From: Pseudolabrys taiwanensis
GTDB lineage: Bacteria; Pseudomonadota; Alphaproteobacteria; Rhizobiales; Xanthobacteraceae
Assembly (NCBI RefSeq): GCF_003367395.1
Contig: NZ_CP031417.1
Location: forward strand, 1,364,001-1,428,000
DNA length: 64,000 nucleotides
Reading direction: 5' to 3'
Shown: piece after piece, positions 1-8,371 of the stretch
Position numbering within the stretch: position 1 is the first letter of the stretch
Layout of the letters: each line of letters begins with the position of its first letter
Made by a program: the position numbers and the translations under genes
The notes under the pieces: generated by a model
Databases searched by the model: none
What the model was told of the DNA's origin: nothing
What the model saw: the letters and a program-made list of their open reading frames with translations, nothing else

Positions 1-256
1 GGGTCTTGGAAAGCCCCTTTCCACCACGGTTGATGTAAAAAGTAAGCATCGACATGGCGGATCGATACGGCGACGACTTGCGCCGGTGGCTATGTTCCGC
101 CGACCGCTTGAGCGAACGTGCAATCGCTTTTGGACTGCCCTTCACGAACACGCCTTTGTCGAGCGTCAATGCGTCGCTCGTCTCTGTCACACGTTGCGAC
201 CAGCGGCGTTTTGTCTTTGTCTTCTTGCGGGCAGATGATTTGCGTTTCTTCGCCAT
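1..256 (-). CDS. DUF3175 family protein (3' end beyond window)
   Basis: This gene runs off the left edge, so only about 85 N-terminal residues are visible. The start is very basic and lysine-rich (MAKKRKSSARKKTKTKRR), followed by WSQRVTETSDAL, VFVKGSPKAIARSLKRSAE and SPYRSAMSMLTFYINRGGK. These blocks match my memory of DUF3175, a short basic family common in Rhizobiales with no established function. ATG at 256 is preferred over the in-frame ATG at 262, because the GGAGG at 264-268 sits at a proper distance only from the former. The basic tail suggests nucleic-acid contact, but that is inference. Confidence 0.75.
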   Translation of the reverse strand, partial: MAKKRKSSARKKTKTKRRWSQRVTETSDALTLDKGVFVKGSPKAIARSLKRSAEHSHRRKSSPYRSAMSMLTFYINRGGKGLSKT

Positions 257-343
257 CGTCATACCTCCGCTGCAAACAATGCGTAGGCAGGCGCCCTGTT
301 CCGACCGCTTGCAAGCATACGCCACCGGAGTAAGTATCGGCCC

Positions 344-1162
344 ATGAACATCCAAACCGATGCCCGCGCTGTCGACGCAGTTCTCCTGCGCGAGCAGGAT
401 GATTCGATCGCGATTCTCACGCTCAACCGCCCGGCCGCGCGCAACAGCCTGTCGGAAGACCTGCTCAACGCGCTGTTCATCACCTTCGATGACATCGCGA
501 CCGATAAAAGCATCCGCGCCATCGTTTTAGCCGCCAATGGCGTGGCTTTTTCGGCAGGGCACGATCTGAAAGAACTGACGTCCCGGCGTACCGACGCCGA
601 CGGCGGCCGCGCCTATTTCAAGCACATCATGACGACCTGCAGCGCCATGATGCAGAAGATCGTCAACCTGCCGCAGCCGGTGATCGCCGCGGTACAAGGC
701 GTCGCCACCGCGGCCGGATGCCAGCTCGTCGCGAGCTGCGATCTTGCCGTTGCTTCGGAGGCCGCGAGGTTCGCGACGCCCGGGGTCGATATCGGCCTGT
801 TCTGCTCGACACCCATGGTCGCGCTGTCACGCAATGTCGCACCGAAGCATGCCATGGAGATGTTGCTCACCGGCGAGATGATCGAAGCCGATCGCGCCGC
901 CGCGATGGGTCTCGTCAATCGCGTGGTCGCACCCGGCGAGGAACGCGCGGTTGCCGTTGCGCTCGCCAAGCAGATAGCAGCAAAATCGTCCCACACCGTG
1001 AAGATCGGCAAGGAAGCCTTCTATCGGCAGCGCGAACTCGGCCTTGCCGAGGCTTATGCCTATGCATCCGAAGTGATGACTGAAAACATGATGGCGCGCG
1101 ATGCCGAGGAAGGCATCTGCGCCTTCATCGAGAAGCGCAAGCCAACCTGGGAGGATCGCTGA
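344..1162 (+). CDS. Enoyl-CoA hydratase/isomerase family protein
   Basis: A crotonase-fold protein of 272 residues, the usual length for the family. The first oxyanion-hole block is FSAGHDLKEL at about residues 69-78. The second is GVATAAGCQLVASCDLAVAS at about 119-138. Crotonases hydrate, isomerise or hydrolyse acyl-CoA thioesters, and the substrate cannot be read from sequence. It resembles the ECHDC3-like branch, which often lacks the classical glutamate pair, so hydratase activity is uncertain. Its stop codon overlaps the ATG of the small membrane gene downstream (TGATG), suggesting co-translation. Confidence 0.85.
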   Translation: MNIQTDARAVDAVLLREQDDSIAILTLNRPAARNSLSEDLLNALFITFDDIATDKSIRAIVLAANGVAFSAGHDLKELTSRRTDADGGRAYFKHIMTTCSAMMQKIVNLPQPVIAAVQGVATAAGCQLVASCDLAVASEAARFATPGVDIGLFCSTPMVALSRNVAPKHAMEMLLTGEMIEADRAAAMGLVNRVVAPGEERAVAVALAKQIAAKSSHTVKIGKEAFYRQRELGLAEAYAYASEVMTENMMARDAEEGICAFIEKRKPTWEDR

Positions 1163-1389
1163 TGTCGGCTGTTCTTGCTCTACATGTCGATCGCGCCGTT
1201 GTCCTGCGCGGCATTGTGGCTGGTACGGCTTGGGGTCTGGCCCTGTCGGCCGGTTTCGTCGGCATCGCGCTGACTCAATGCGGCCTGCCCTGCCCCGACG
1301 ATATTGCGTTTACGACCCTCGTATCGGTCGCAACCGGCATTGTTGCCATCGGTCCTTTGGCCGCCTTTGCGAAGCGCCCGAACGCCTGA
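1162..1389 (+). CDS. Small membrane protein of unknown function
   Basis: A 75-residue protein with two likely membrane segments (about residues 16-36 and 48-68), separated by a short loop with two cysteines (CGLPC). The ATG overlaps the stop of the enoyl-CoA hydratase by one base, and a GGGAGG lies just upstream inside that gene. Both points support translation. I recognise no family. Its job may be tied to the upstream acyl-CoA enzyme only through co-expression. Confidence 0.6.
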   Translation: MSAVLALHVDRAVVLRGIVAGTAWGLALSAGFVGIALTQCGLPCPDDIAFTTLVSVATGIVAIGPLAAFAKRPNA

Positions 1390-1496
1390 GCGCCGCTGGA
1401 AGAATTTGCGGTCAAATTTCTCCAATTGAACGCGACCGGCCGATCGTGTCGTCTGCCGGTCATCCGAATGACCTTACGTTATCAGGGGGAAAACCA

Positions 1497-1727
1497 ATGA
1501 TCCGCACCGTCACCTTCGCGCTGGCCTTCGGCGCGCTGGCCTTTTCGTTTACAGCCGCGAACGCGCAGGACTTCACCGCGGGGCAGCGCGCGGCGTGCAA
1601 GGGCGATTACGACCAGTTCTGCAAGGGCACGATGCCCGGCGGTGGCCGCGTGCTCGCCTGTCTCGCCAAAAACACCGACAAGCTGTCAGCCGCCTGCAAG
1701 AAGGTGGTCGCCGACGCCAAGAAGTAA
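1497..1727 (+). CDS. Secreted cysteine-rich repeat protein
   Basis: A 76-residue protein with a clear Sec signal peptide (hydrophobic residues 5-20, cleavage after AANA at about residue 23). The mature part has four cysteines in the pattern AACKGDYDQFCKG...ACLAKN...AACKKV, matching the cysteine-rich GLG1-type repeat (PF00839) seen as single copies in small periplasmic proteins of Rhizobiales. Function is unknown, and two disulphides are likely. ATG 1497 gives the signal peptide directly and follows a GGGGG at 1486-1490. A longer in-frame reading starting at 1101 is an overlap artefact. Confidence 0.75.
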   Translation: MIRTVTFALAFGALAFSFTAANAQDFTAGQRAACKGDYDQFCKGTMPGGGRVLACLAKNTDKLSAACKKVVADAKK

Positions 1728-1814
1728 GCCCCCAGCGGCGTCCCGGCACCTGCCCCGCTCCGGCTGTTCACGGCTGGGGCGGGCGTGCCCGTATCGAGGC
1801 GCATCAATTCATCG

Positions 1815-2741
1815 TCAGTCCGCCGCATCGCCTAGCATCGTAGCGATCTGCTCACACGTCTGACGCAGCCGCGGCGCGACAAGATCGAGAAACGCGCGCA
1901 GCTTCGGCGCCGGGTATCGCCCTTGCGGATAGAGCAAGTGCACCGGCGCCGGCTCGTTCTCGTAAGCAGGCAGCAGCCGTACCAGAGACTTGCCGACAAT
2001 CAGATCGGCCGCCTGATAGCTCAACACGCGCGTAATGCCGAAGCCGGTCAATGCGACGTCGATGGCCGCTTCGGCCGTGTTGACGATCATGCGCGGGCGG
2101 ATCGCCACCTCGACGGTCCTTTCATTGTCACGGAACCGCCAGCGTTCGAAACCTTCGAGTCCGACAAAGGCAATCACGTCGTGGGCGGCGAGTTCGTCCG
2201 GCGCAGCGGGCGCGCCGCGGCGTGCAAGATAAGCCGGAGCTGCGACCGTCACGCGCCGCACCGATCCGACGCGCGTCGCGATCGCCGTCGAGCTCGGCAG
2301 TTCCCCGATTCGGATCGCGACATCGAGCCCTTCTTCGATGAGATCGACCGGGCGATCCGTCAGTTCGAGCCGCACGTTCATGTCAGGATAGCGACCGAGA
2401 AATTCGGTCACCAGCGGCAGCACATGGCGGCGGCCGAACACAATCGGCGCCGTCACGCGCAATTCACCGCGCGGCGCGCTGCCGAGCCCCGTCGCCGATT
2501 GCTCAACTTCGACCAGATCGGCGAGCAACCGCCTGGCGCCGGGCAGATAGCGCTCGCCGGCGTCGGTCAGGCTCACCGCCCGGGTGGTGCGATCGAGCAG
2601 GCGCACGGCGAGCACCTGTTCCAGTTCGGCGACCGCGCGAGTCACTGCGGCTGGCGAGCGGCGCAGCCGGCGCGCCGCGCCGGCGAAGCTGCCGGTTTCC
2701 GCCACGGCGACGAACACGGCCATGCTGGCGATGCGGTCCAT
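1815..2741 (-). CDS. LysR-type transcriptional regulator
   Basis: A 308-residue regulator of normal LTTR length. The N-terminus carries the winged helix-turn-helix (FVAVAETGSFAGAARRLRRS at about residues 10-29, then the LLDRTTR wing). The rest is the periplasmic-binding-protein-like effector domain. It is transcribed divergently from the AhpD-like gene at 2861, the usual arrangement for an LTTR controlling its neighbour, so control of that gene is a reasonable inference. The effector cannot be told. Start ATG 2741. Confidence 0.9.
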   Translation of the reverse strand: MDRIASMAVFVAVAETGSFAGAARRLRRSPAAVTRAVAELEQVLAVRLLDRTTRAVSLTDAGERYLPGARRLLADLVEVEQSATGLGSAPRGELRVTAPIVFGRRHVLPLVTEFLGRYPDMNVRLELTDRPVDLIEEGLDVAIRIGELPSSTAIATRVGSVRRVTVAAPAYLARRGAPAAPDELAAHDVIAFVGLEGFERWRFRDNERTVEVAIRPRMIVNTAEAAIDVALTGFGITRVLSYQAADLIVGKSLVRLLPAYENEPAPVHLLYPQGRYPAPKLRAFLDLVAPRLRQTCEQIATMLGDAAD

Positions 2742-2780
2742 ACGATAATTCCATGTTCTGCAATAATGTCTTTCACTTTA

Positions 2781-2802
2781 TCGCAATTATATCTGAATGC
2801 GA
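2781..2802. promoter_or_regulatory. Candidate LysR operator in divergent intergenic region
   Basis: Between the LysR gene and the AhpD-like gene lies an AT-rich 22-base dyad with arms TCGCA (2781-2785) and TGCGA (2798-2802) separated by 12 bases. LTTR sites are typically interrupted dyads of this spacing in divergent promoters. Assignment to this regulator is inference from position. Confidence 0.4.
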
Positions 2803-2860
2803 AACAGTCCATGTTTCCGAATGTCCGAGCCGACCCGGCTCATTTCGTCCGGAAACCAAA

Positions 2861-3409
2861 ATGACCCGTATTTCCCCGATCGACCCCGCCGCCGCCCAAC
2901 CCGCCGCCAAGGCCCTGCTCGAGGGCGTGCAGAAGAAGCTCGGCGCTACGCCGAACATGATGCGCGTGATGGCGACCAACCCGAGCGTGCTCGCCGCCTA
3001 TCTCGGCTTTGGCGGGGCGCTGTCAGGTGGCCTGCTCGGCGCCAAACTGCACGAGCAGATTGCGCTCGCCGTCGCCCAGGCCAACGGCTGCGACTATTGC
3101 CTGGCCGCCCATTCCCTGCTCGGCACGGGCGCTGGCCTTAGCGCGGCCGACATCGCCGCCGCCCGCGCTGGCACGCCGTTCGATACGCGTACGGCCGGCA
3201 TCGTCGCGCTGACCCGGCGGCTGGTCGAGACCCACGGCCGCGCTACCGACGCCGACATCGCCGCAGCGCGCACCGCCTCGGTCAGCGACGCCGAGATTCT
3301 GGAAGTCATTGCCGCGGTCGCGCTGAATGTCTTCACCAACTATCTCAACCTCACGGCCGACACCGAGCTCGACTTTCCGCCGGCCGCTAAACTGGCGCAC
3401 GCTGCCTGA
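2861..3409 (+). CDS. AhpD-like carboxymuconolactone decarboxylase family protein
   Basis: A 182-residue all-helical CMD/AhpD-fold protein. The redox motif CDYCLAAHS puts cysteines at 77 and 80 and histidine at 84, the C-x-x-C-x3-H arrangement of AhpD-like peroxidatic proteins. Those enzymes reduce peroxides or act as thiol relays. The physiological reductant and substrate are not evident. ATG 2861 was chosen because it begins the family's usual N-terminus (MTRISPIDP). An upstream in-frame start at 2753 would add a non-homologous tail through the promoter region. The divergent LysR gene probably regulates it. Confidence 0.85.
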   Translation: MTRISPIDPAAAQPAAKALLEGVQKKLGATPNMMRVMATNPSVLAAYLGFGGALSGGLLGAKLHEQIALAVAQANGCDYCLAAHSLLGTGAGLSAADIAAARAGTPFDTRTAGIVALTRRLVETHGRATDADIAAARTASVSDAEILEVIAAVALNVFTNYLNLTADTELDFPPAAKLAHAA

Positions 3410-3424
3410 CGCCTTATCGATTGC

Positions 3425-3454
3425 GACGGGTTCGGCCTGAGCGCCGGACCCGTC
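3425..3454 (+). terminator. GC-rich hairpin between AhpD-like and PPOX genes
   Basis: A 12-base-pair stem (GACGGGTTCGGC pairing with GCCGGACCCGTC, one G-U) closes a six-base loop 16 bases after the AhpD-like stop. There is no T-run, so it is either a weak terminator or an mRNA 3'-end stabiliser separating the two genes. Confidence 0.4.
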
Positions 3455-3476
3455 ATGCTGATTGGGACCTCAGACC

Positions 3477-4124
3477 ATGACGAATGCAAACAACAGCGCT
3501 CTCGTTTTCACCCCGGCCGTACAGAAGGCGCAGGCCGAGCGCGGCTCGGCGCGGGCCTACGCGCAACGCGTCGCCGAAGGCTTTCCCGATAAAGTGACGC
3601 CGGAGCTTGCCGCCTTCATCGCCGAGCAGGACACCGCATTTCTCGCCACCGCCACGGCGGATGGCGCGCCATACATCCAGCACCGGGGCGGACCGAAGGG
3701 CTTCATCAAGGTCATCGACGAAAAGACCTTGGGCTTCGCCGATTATCGCGGCAACCGGCAATACATCACGCTGGCCAATCTGTCGGAGAACGACCGCGCT
3801 TATCTCTTCCTGCTCGACCCCGCGCGCCGCCAGCGCATCAAGATCTGGGGTCATGCACGCATGGTCGAAGGCGACCCGGCGCTGGTCGAGAAGTTGTTCG
3901 ATGCCGGCTATGGCGCCAAGCCCGAGCGCGCGATCCTCTTCACCGTCGATGCATGGGACGTCAACTGCTCGCAGCACATCACGACGCGGTTCACCGAAGC
4001 GGAGATTGAAGAAGCGTTCGCCACGGCGCGCAGCAAGATGGAAGAATTGCAGGCAGAGAATGCGCGCCTGCGCGCCTTGCTCGCGCAGTCATCCAGATCC
4101 ACGCCACCCGAGCCGCAGGCCTGA
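3477..4124 (+). CDS. Pyridoxamine 5'-phosphate oxidase (PPOX) family protein
   Basis: A 215-residue protein with a split-barrel flavin/F420-binding fold: DTAFLATATADGAPYIQHRGGPKGF at about residues 50-75, then a dimer barrel containing YRGNRQYITLANL and RQRIKIWGHARMV. The C-terminal 45 residues form a predicted coiled coil (MEELQAENARLRALLAQ). Family members bind FMN or related cofactors, and this subgroup has no assigned substrate. ATG 3477 was chosen over a TTG at 3462. It may be co-regulated with the AhpD-like gene, since both suggest redox stress, but that link is inference. Confidence 0.8.
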   Translation: MTNANNSALVFTPAVQKAQAERGSARAYAQRVAEGFPDKVTPELAAFIAEQDTAFLATATADGAPYIQHRGGPKGFIKVIDEKTLGFADYRGNRQYITLANLSENDRAYLFLLDPARRQRIKIWGHARMVEGDPALVEKLFDAGYGAKPERAILFTVDAWDVNCSQHITTRFTEAEIEEAFATARSKMEELQAENARLRALLAQSSRSTPPEPQA

Positions 4125-4136
4125 CAACGGCTCGGG
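4107..4136. terminator. Stop-codon-spanning hairpin between convergent genes
   Basis: A perfect nine-base-pair stem (CCCGAGCCG at 4107-4115, CGGCTCGGG at 4128-4136) has the PPOX stop codon in its loop. The gene on the other strand ends at 4158. No T-run follows, so this is a candidate bidirectional 3'-end structure rather than a classical terminator. Confidence 0.35.
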
Positions 4137-4157
4137 CGATCCGATCATCCGAAGGCT

Positions 4158-4592
4158 TTAAGCGTTCGAGATGATCAGGTTTTCCTGCGTCGAGACCGCC
4201 GGCTGTTCCGGCTCTTCGTGCACGGTCTGGCCGCTTGACGGCAATTGCAACACTGTCGCCGTTTGGCCTTCACGAAGGTTCGTCACGAGAATGGTCTCGC
4301 CGTTGGGAAACTCGATCGCGTCGTGATGTGCGACCGGGTTTTCGAGGTTCACCTGCCGGAAACGAGCAACTTTCTGCCCGAAGTTCCTCATGGCTCCGCC
4401 TTGCAGCAAAACATGTCCCTCGACGTCGCCGTCAAAGGCCAGCTCCGTGCCCGGCATCAGGCAGACCGCCACGTCCGGCTGCCCGCTTGCCGCAAAGCCG
4501 CGCGTGATCGAGTTGCGAAAACTGGTCGATACCAGCTTATCGCCCACCCGGGCGGGGCGAGACGCGACACCGTGTAGACTGTAGTCACACAT
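4158..4592 (-). CDS. Conserved hypothetical protein (MCDYSLH family)
   Basis: A 144-residue soluble protein with the N-terminus MCDYSLHGVASRPARVGDKL. I have seen this start in unannotated Rhizobiales proteins but cannot attach a function. No signal peptide, membrane segment or catalytic motif is evident. The C-terminal third is acidic and proline-containing. ATG 4592 is well supported by AAAGGAG about eight bases upstream. A longer reading to 4712 has no supporting site. It is divergent from the CoA-binding gene across a 200-base gap. Confidence 0.7.
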   Translation of the reverse strand: MCDYSLHGVASRPARVGDKLVSTSFRNSITRGFAASGQPDVAVCLMPGTELAFDGDVEGHVLLQGGAMRNFGQKVARFRQVNLENPVAHHDAIEFPNGETILVTNLREGQTATVLQLPSSGQTVHEEPEQPAVSTQENLIISNA

Positions 4593-4792
4593 AGAGTGTC
4601 TCCTTTGCTTGTGCAGGCCGACGCCTGCGTGCCTCGGCATGGCAATGGCAGCAAACGAGATTGTCTTTCTTGCGTCGCTCCCGTCCGCAATCCTGCCGGA
4701 AAGGGCCCGCAACCGGCCGACTGAAGCGAAAACGCTGCGCTTTTACTTTCGGTCTCGCAATTGTGATAATGTGGCCACCCGGAAAGGCCACC

Positions 4793-5323
4793 ATGAACCA
4801 CGACACATACCCCGACGCCTACATCCGCGGCATCCTGAACACCGTAAAGACCATCGCCATGGTCGGCTTCTCCCCGAAAGAAAGCCGGCCCAGTTACTTC
4901 GTGTTCAAATATCTGATCGAGCGCGGCTACCGGGTCTTTCCCGTCAATCCGGGGCATGCCGGCAAAGAGGTGCTGGGGCACAAGGTCTACGCCTCGTTGA
5001 GCGACGTCCCTGAACCCATCGACATGGTCGATATCTTCCGCGCGTCCGAGCACGTGCTGGCGGTGGTTCAAGAAGCACTCACGCTCGCGCCCAAACCGCA
5101 GGTGATCTGGATGCAGCTCACCGTTCGCAATGACGAGGCGGCCAAGCTTGCCGAGGACAACGGCATCAAAGTGGTCATGAACCGCTGTCCGAAAATAGAA
5201 TACGGCCGGCTGTCGACCGAAATCTCTTGGATCGGCGTAAACTCGCGCACCCTCTCCTCGCGACGCCCGCAGACACTCGGTAAAGGGGTGCAGCGCATGA
5301 GCCTCAAAGAGAGCAGCGACTAA
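4793..5323 (+). CDS. CoA-binding domain protein (YccU-like)
   Basis: A 176-residue protein dominated by a Rossmann-like CoA-binding domain. VKTIAMVGFSPKESRPSYFV at about residues 18-37 is the nucleotide-binding turn. YRVFPVNPG, VDIFR and VIWMQLTV follow in the family order, and VVMNRCPKIEY is the conserved C-terminal block. The family resembles the small domain of succinyl-CoA synthetase and binds CoA in structures, but its cellular role is not established. ATG 4793 follows GGAAAGG. It lies 246 bases upstream of metY on the same strand. Confidence 0.85.
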   Translation: MNHDTYPDAYIRGILNTVKTIAMVGFSPKESRPSYFVFKYLIERGYRVFPVNPGHAGKEVLGHKVYASLSDVPEPIDMVDIFRASEHVLAVVQEALTLAPKPQVIWMQLTVRNDEAAKLAEDNGIKVVMNRCPKIEYGRLSTEISWIGVNSRTLSSRRPQTLGKGVQRMSLKESSD

Positions 5324-5500
5324 GGGGCGATGAGACTGGCTTGTAATTTCCGAGCCGCAGCATCTGCGGGGCGTCGCGGAGCCAAATCGAGGTCGTCCGA
5401 CGGCGCGCCGACAAGCGAGAAGAAAAGCACTTCGGGCGCACCAGCGCTTGGATCAAATTTCTGAATTTGCACATGGCCGCGCCGCCGCCTTGACGAGAGG

Positions 5501-5569
5501 CCGGCCCGCCCCCTTAATCCCGCCTGATGGCGGGCCGGGAACGCCCGTTTTGTTCAAACGGGGGATTTC
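5501..5569 (+). promoter_or_regulatory. Structured metY leader with alternative hairpins over the ribosome site
   Basis: Two mutually exclusive stems can form: CCGGCCCGCC (5501-5510) with GGCGGGCCGG (5529-5538), or the local hairpin CCCGCC (5519-5524) with GGCGGG (5529-5534) around a TGAT loop. A second perfect hairpin, CCCGTTT (5544-5550) with AAACGGG (5556-5562), buries part of the GGGGGA ribosome site ahead of ATG 5570. This layout suits leader-based control of metY translation. It does not carry the SAM-II core I would expect in alphaproteobacteria. Confidence 0.5.
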
Positions 5570-6856
5570 ATGGCCGAGGCCGAACGCATTCCAGGTTTTG
5601 CGACGCTTTCGATTCACGCGGGCGCCAAGCCCGACCCGACGACAGGCGCACGCGCGACGCCGATCTATCAGACGACGTCCTACGTTTTCGACGACGTCGA
5701 CCATGCCGCCGCGCTGTTCGGCCTGCAGACCTTCGGCAACATCTACACCCGCATCGGCAATCCGACCTGCGCCGTGCTCGAAGAGCGCGTCGCCGCGCTT
5801 GAAGGCGGCACCGCGGGGCTGGCGGTCGCCTCCGGCCATGCCGCGCAGGTTCTCGTGCTGCACACGCTGATGACGTCGGGCGACGAATTCGTCGCCTCCA
5901 AGAAGCTCTACGGCGGCTCGATCAACCAGTTCAACCACTCGTTCAAGAACTTCGGTTGGAACGTGGTCTGGGCCGATCCGGACGATATCTCGACGTTCGA
6001 GAAGGCGATCACACCGAAGACCAAGGCCATCTTCATCGAGTCGATCGCCAATCCGGGCGGTATCGTCACCGACATCGAAGCGATCGCCAATATCGCCCGC
6101 AAGGCGGGCGTGCCGCTTATCGTCGACAACACATTGGCAACCCCCTATCTGTGCAAGCCGATCGACTACGGCGCCGACGTGGTGGTCCATTCGCTCACGA
6201 AGTTCCTCGGCGGCCACGGCAACTCGATCGGCGGCATGATCGTTGATGCTGGCACCTTCAACTGGTCGCGCGACAAGAAGTATCCGATGCTGTCTGAGCC
6301 GCGGCCGGAATATTCCGGCATCGTGCTGCACGAGACCTTCGGCAATTTCGCCTTCGCCATCGCCTGCCGTGTGCTCGGCTTGCGCGATCTCGGCCCGGCG
6401 CTGTCGCCGTTCAACGCCTTCCTGATCATCACCGGCATCGAAACGCTGCCGCTGCGGATGCAGCGCCATTCCGAGAACGCGTTGGCCGTCGCCGAGTGGC
6501 TGGCGAAGCGGCCGGAGGTGGCGTGGGTGAGCTATCCGGGCTTGCCCAGCGACAAGTATCACGCGCTAGCGAAGAAATACGCGCCGAAGGGTGCGGGCGC
6601 GTTGTTCACGTTCGGCCTCAAGGGCGGTTACGACGCCGGCGTGAAGCTGGTGTCGAACGTGAAGCTATTCTCGCATCTCGCCAATATCGGCGACACGCGC
6701 TCGCTCATCATCCATCCCGCCTCCACCACGCATAAACAGCTCTCCGACGCGCAAAAGGTGCAAGCGGGCGCCGGGCCGGACGTGGTGCGTCTGTCGATCG
6801 GGCTCGAGGACAAGGAAGACATCATCGCGGACCTCGAGCAGGCGTTGGGGGCGTGA
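5570..6856 (+). CDS. metY: O-acetylhomoserine sulfhydrylase (aminocarboxypropyltransferase)
   Basis: A 428-residue Cys/Met-metabolism PLP enzyme that makes homocysteine from O-acetylhomoserine and sulfide in the cytoplasm. Visible marks are YQTTSYVF (33-40), the substrate-loop YTRIGNPT (59-66), PLP-contacting D186 in VDNTLATPY, and Schiff-base K211 in HSLTKFLGGHG. The length and the insert GTFNWSRDKKYP are typical of MetY rather than MetB or MetZ. The ATG lies directly after a structured leader. The stop overlaps the GTG start of the next gene by four bases, indicating coupled translation. Confidence 0.9.
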   Translation: MAEAERIPGFATLSIHAGAKPDPTTGARATPIYQTTSYVFDDVDHAAALFGLQTFGNIYTRIGNPTCAVLEERVAALEGGTAGLAVASGHAAQVLVLHTLMTSGDEFVASKKLYGGSINQFNHSFKNFGWNVVWADPDDISTFEKAITPKTKAIFIESIANPGGIVTDIEAIANIARKAGVPLIVDNTLATPYLCKPIDYGADVVVHSLTKFLGGHGNSIGGMIVDAGTFNWSRDKKYPMLSEPRPEYSGIVLHETFGNFAFAIACRVLGLRDLGPALSPFNAFLIITGIETLPLRMQRHSENALAVAEWLAKRPEVAWVSYPGLPSDKYHALAKKYAPKGAGALFTFGLKGGYDAGVKLVSNVKLFSHLANIGDTRSLIIHPASTTHKQLSDAQKVQAGAGPDVVRLSIGLEDKEDIIADLEQALGA

Positions 6857-7608
6857 AGCCTTCGCTTTTCGCACTGTTCGCTCTTACGCTGACGCCTTGG
6901 GCCGCGCAGGCCCAAGGCAGGGATCAAACCCGCCTGCCCGATGGCTTCGTCTACTTGCACAACATCGATCCGAGTATCGCGCAGGACATGCGCTATGCCG
7001 GTGAGAACAATTTCACCGGCCATGCGCTGCCCGGCTACAATGCGGCCGAGTGCGCCTTACGCCGGGCGGCCGCGGAAGCGCTCAAACGCGTGCAGGCGGA
7101 ACTGACGCGGCAGAACCTGTCGCTGAAGGTCTACGACTGCTATCGGCCAACACGCGCCGTCACGGCCATGGCGCGGTGGGCGCACGATCCTAACGCCCTG
7201 CCCGACACCAGCCGTTTCCATCCGCGCCTGCAAAAGAGCCGCCTGTTTGCACTCGGTTACATCGCCAGCCACTCGGCGCATTCGCGCGGCGTCGCCATCG
7301 ATCTCACCGTGGTGCCGCAGGGCTCGCAGCAGCCGCCTTACGACGCCACGCTTCGCTACGGCGCCTGCACGAGCGCGACCCGCGCGCCCGACAACAGCCT
7401 CGACATGGGCACGGGCTTCGATTGCTTCGATACGACGAGCCACACGCAGGACGGCTTGATCACGCCGCAGCAACGCGCCAACCGCGACGTCTTGCTGAAC
7501 GCCATGCGGCGCCAGGGCTTGGTGAACTACAAGCGCGAATGGTGGCACTTCTCGTATTCGGCCGCGGATAACGGCAACGCGTATGATTTTGCGATTGAGC
7601 CGCGATAG
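6853..7608 (+). CDS. ddpX: D-alanyl-D-alanine dipeptidase (VanX/DdpX family, exported)
   Basis: A 251-residue M15D zinc peptidase. It starts with a signal peptide (FALFALTLTPWAAQAQ). Its zinc and catalytic motifs are SAHSRGVAIDLT (SxHxxGxAxD) and EWWHFSY near the C-terminus. DCYRPTRAV supplies the usual arginine loop. The enzyme splits D-Ala-D-Ala. With a signal peptide it probably acts in the periplasm on released peptidoglycan stems, a salvage role rather than vancomycin resistance. It begins with GTG inside the metY stop region, so its expression is probably coupled to metY, a pairing with no obvious pathway logic. Confidence 0.85.
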   Translation: MKPSLFALFALTLTPWAAQAQGRDQTRLPDGFVYLHNIDPSIAQDMRYAGENNFTGHALPGYNAAECALRRAAAEALKRVQAELTRQNLSLKVYDCYRPTRAVTAMARWAHDPNALPDTSRFHPRLQKSRLFALGYIASHSAHSRGVAIDLTVVPQGSQQPPYDATLRYGACTSATRAPDNSLDMGTGFDCFDTTSHTQDGLITPQQRANRDVLLNAMRRQGLVNYKREWWHFSYSAADNGNAYDFAIEPR

Positions 7609-7615
7609 CGCGGCT
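7598..7615. terminator. Hairpin spanning the stop codon between convergent genes
   Basis: AGCCGCG (7598-7604) and CGCGGCT (7609-7615) form a perfect seven-base-pair stem around ATAG, with the dipeptidase stop codon in the loop. The convergent enoyl-CoA hydratase ends at 7619. There is no T-run. Confidence 0.35.
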
Positions 7616-7618
7616 GCC

Positions 7619-8367
<749 letters not shown>

Positions 8368-8371
<4 letters not shown>

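Noticed and set aside
5324..5569. SAM-II riboswitch upstream of metY
   Set aside because: The sequence has hairpins but lacks the conserved GTGATTTG and GCTAAA-type core I would expect, so it is reported only as an unclassified leader.
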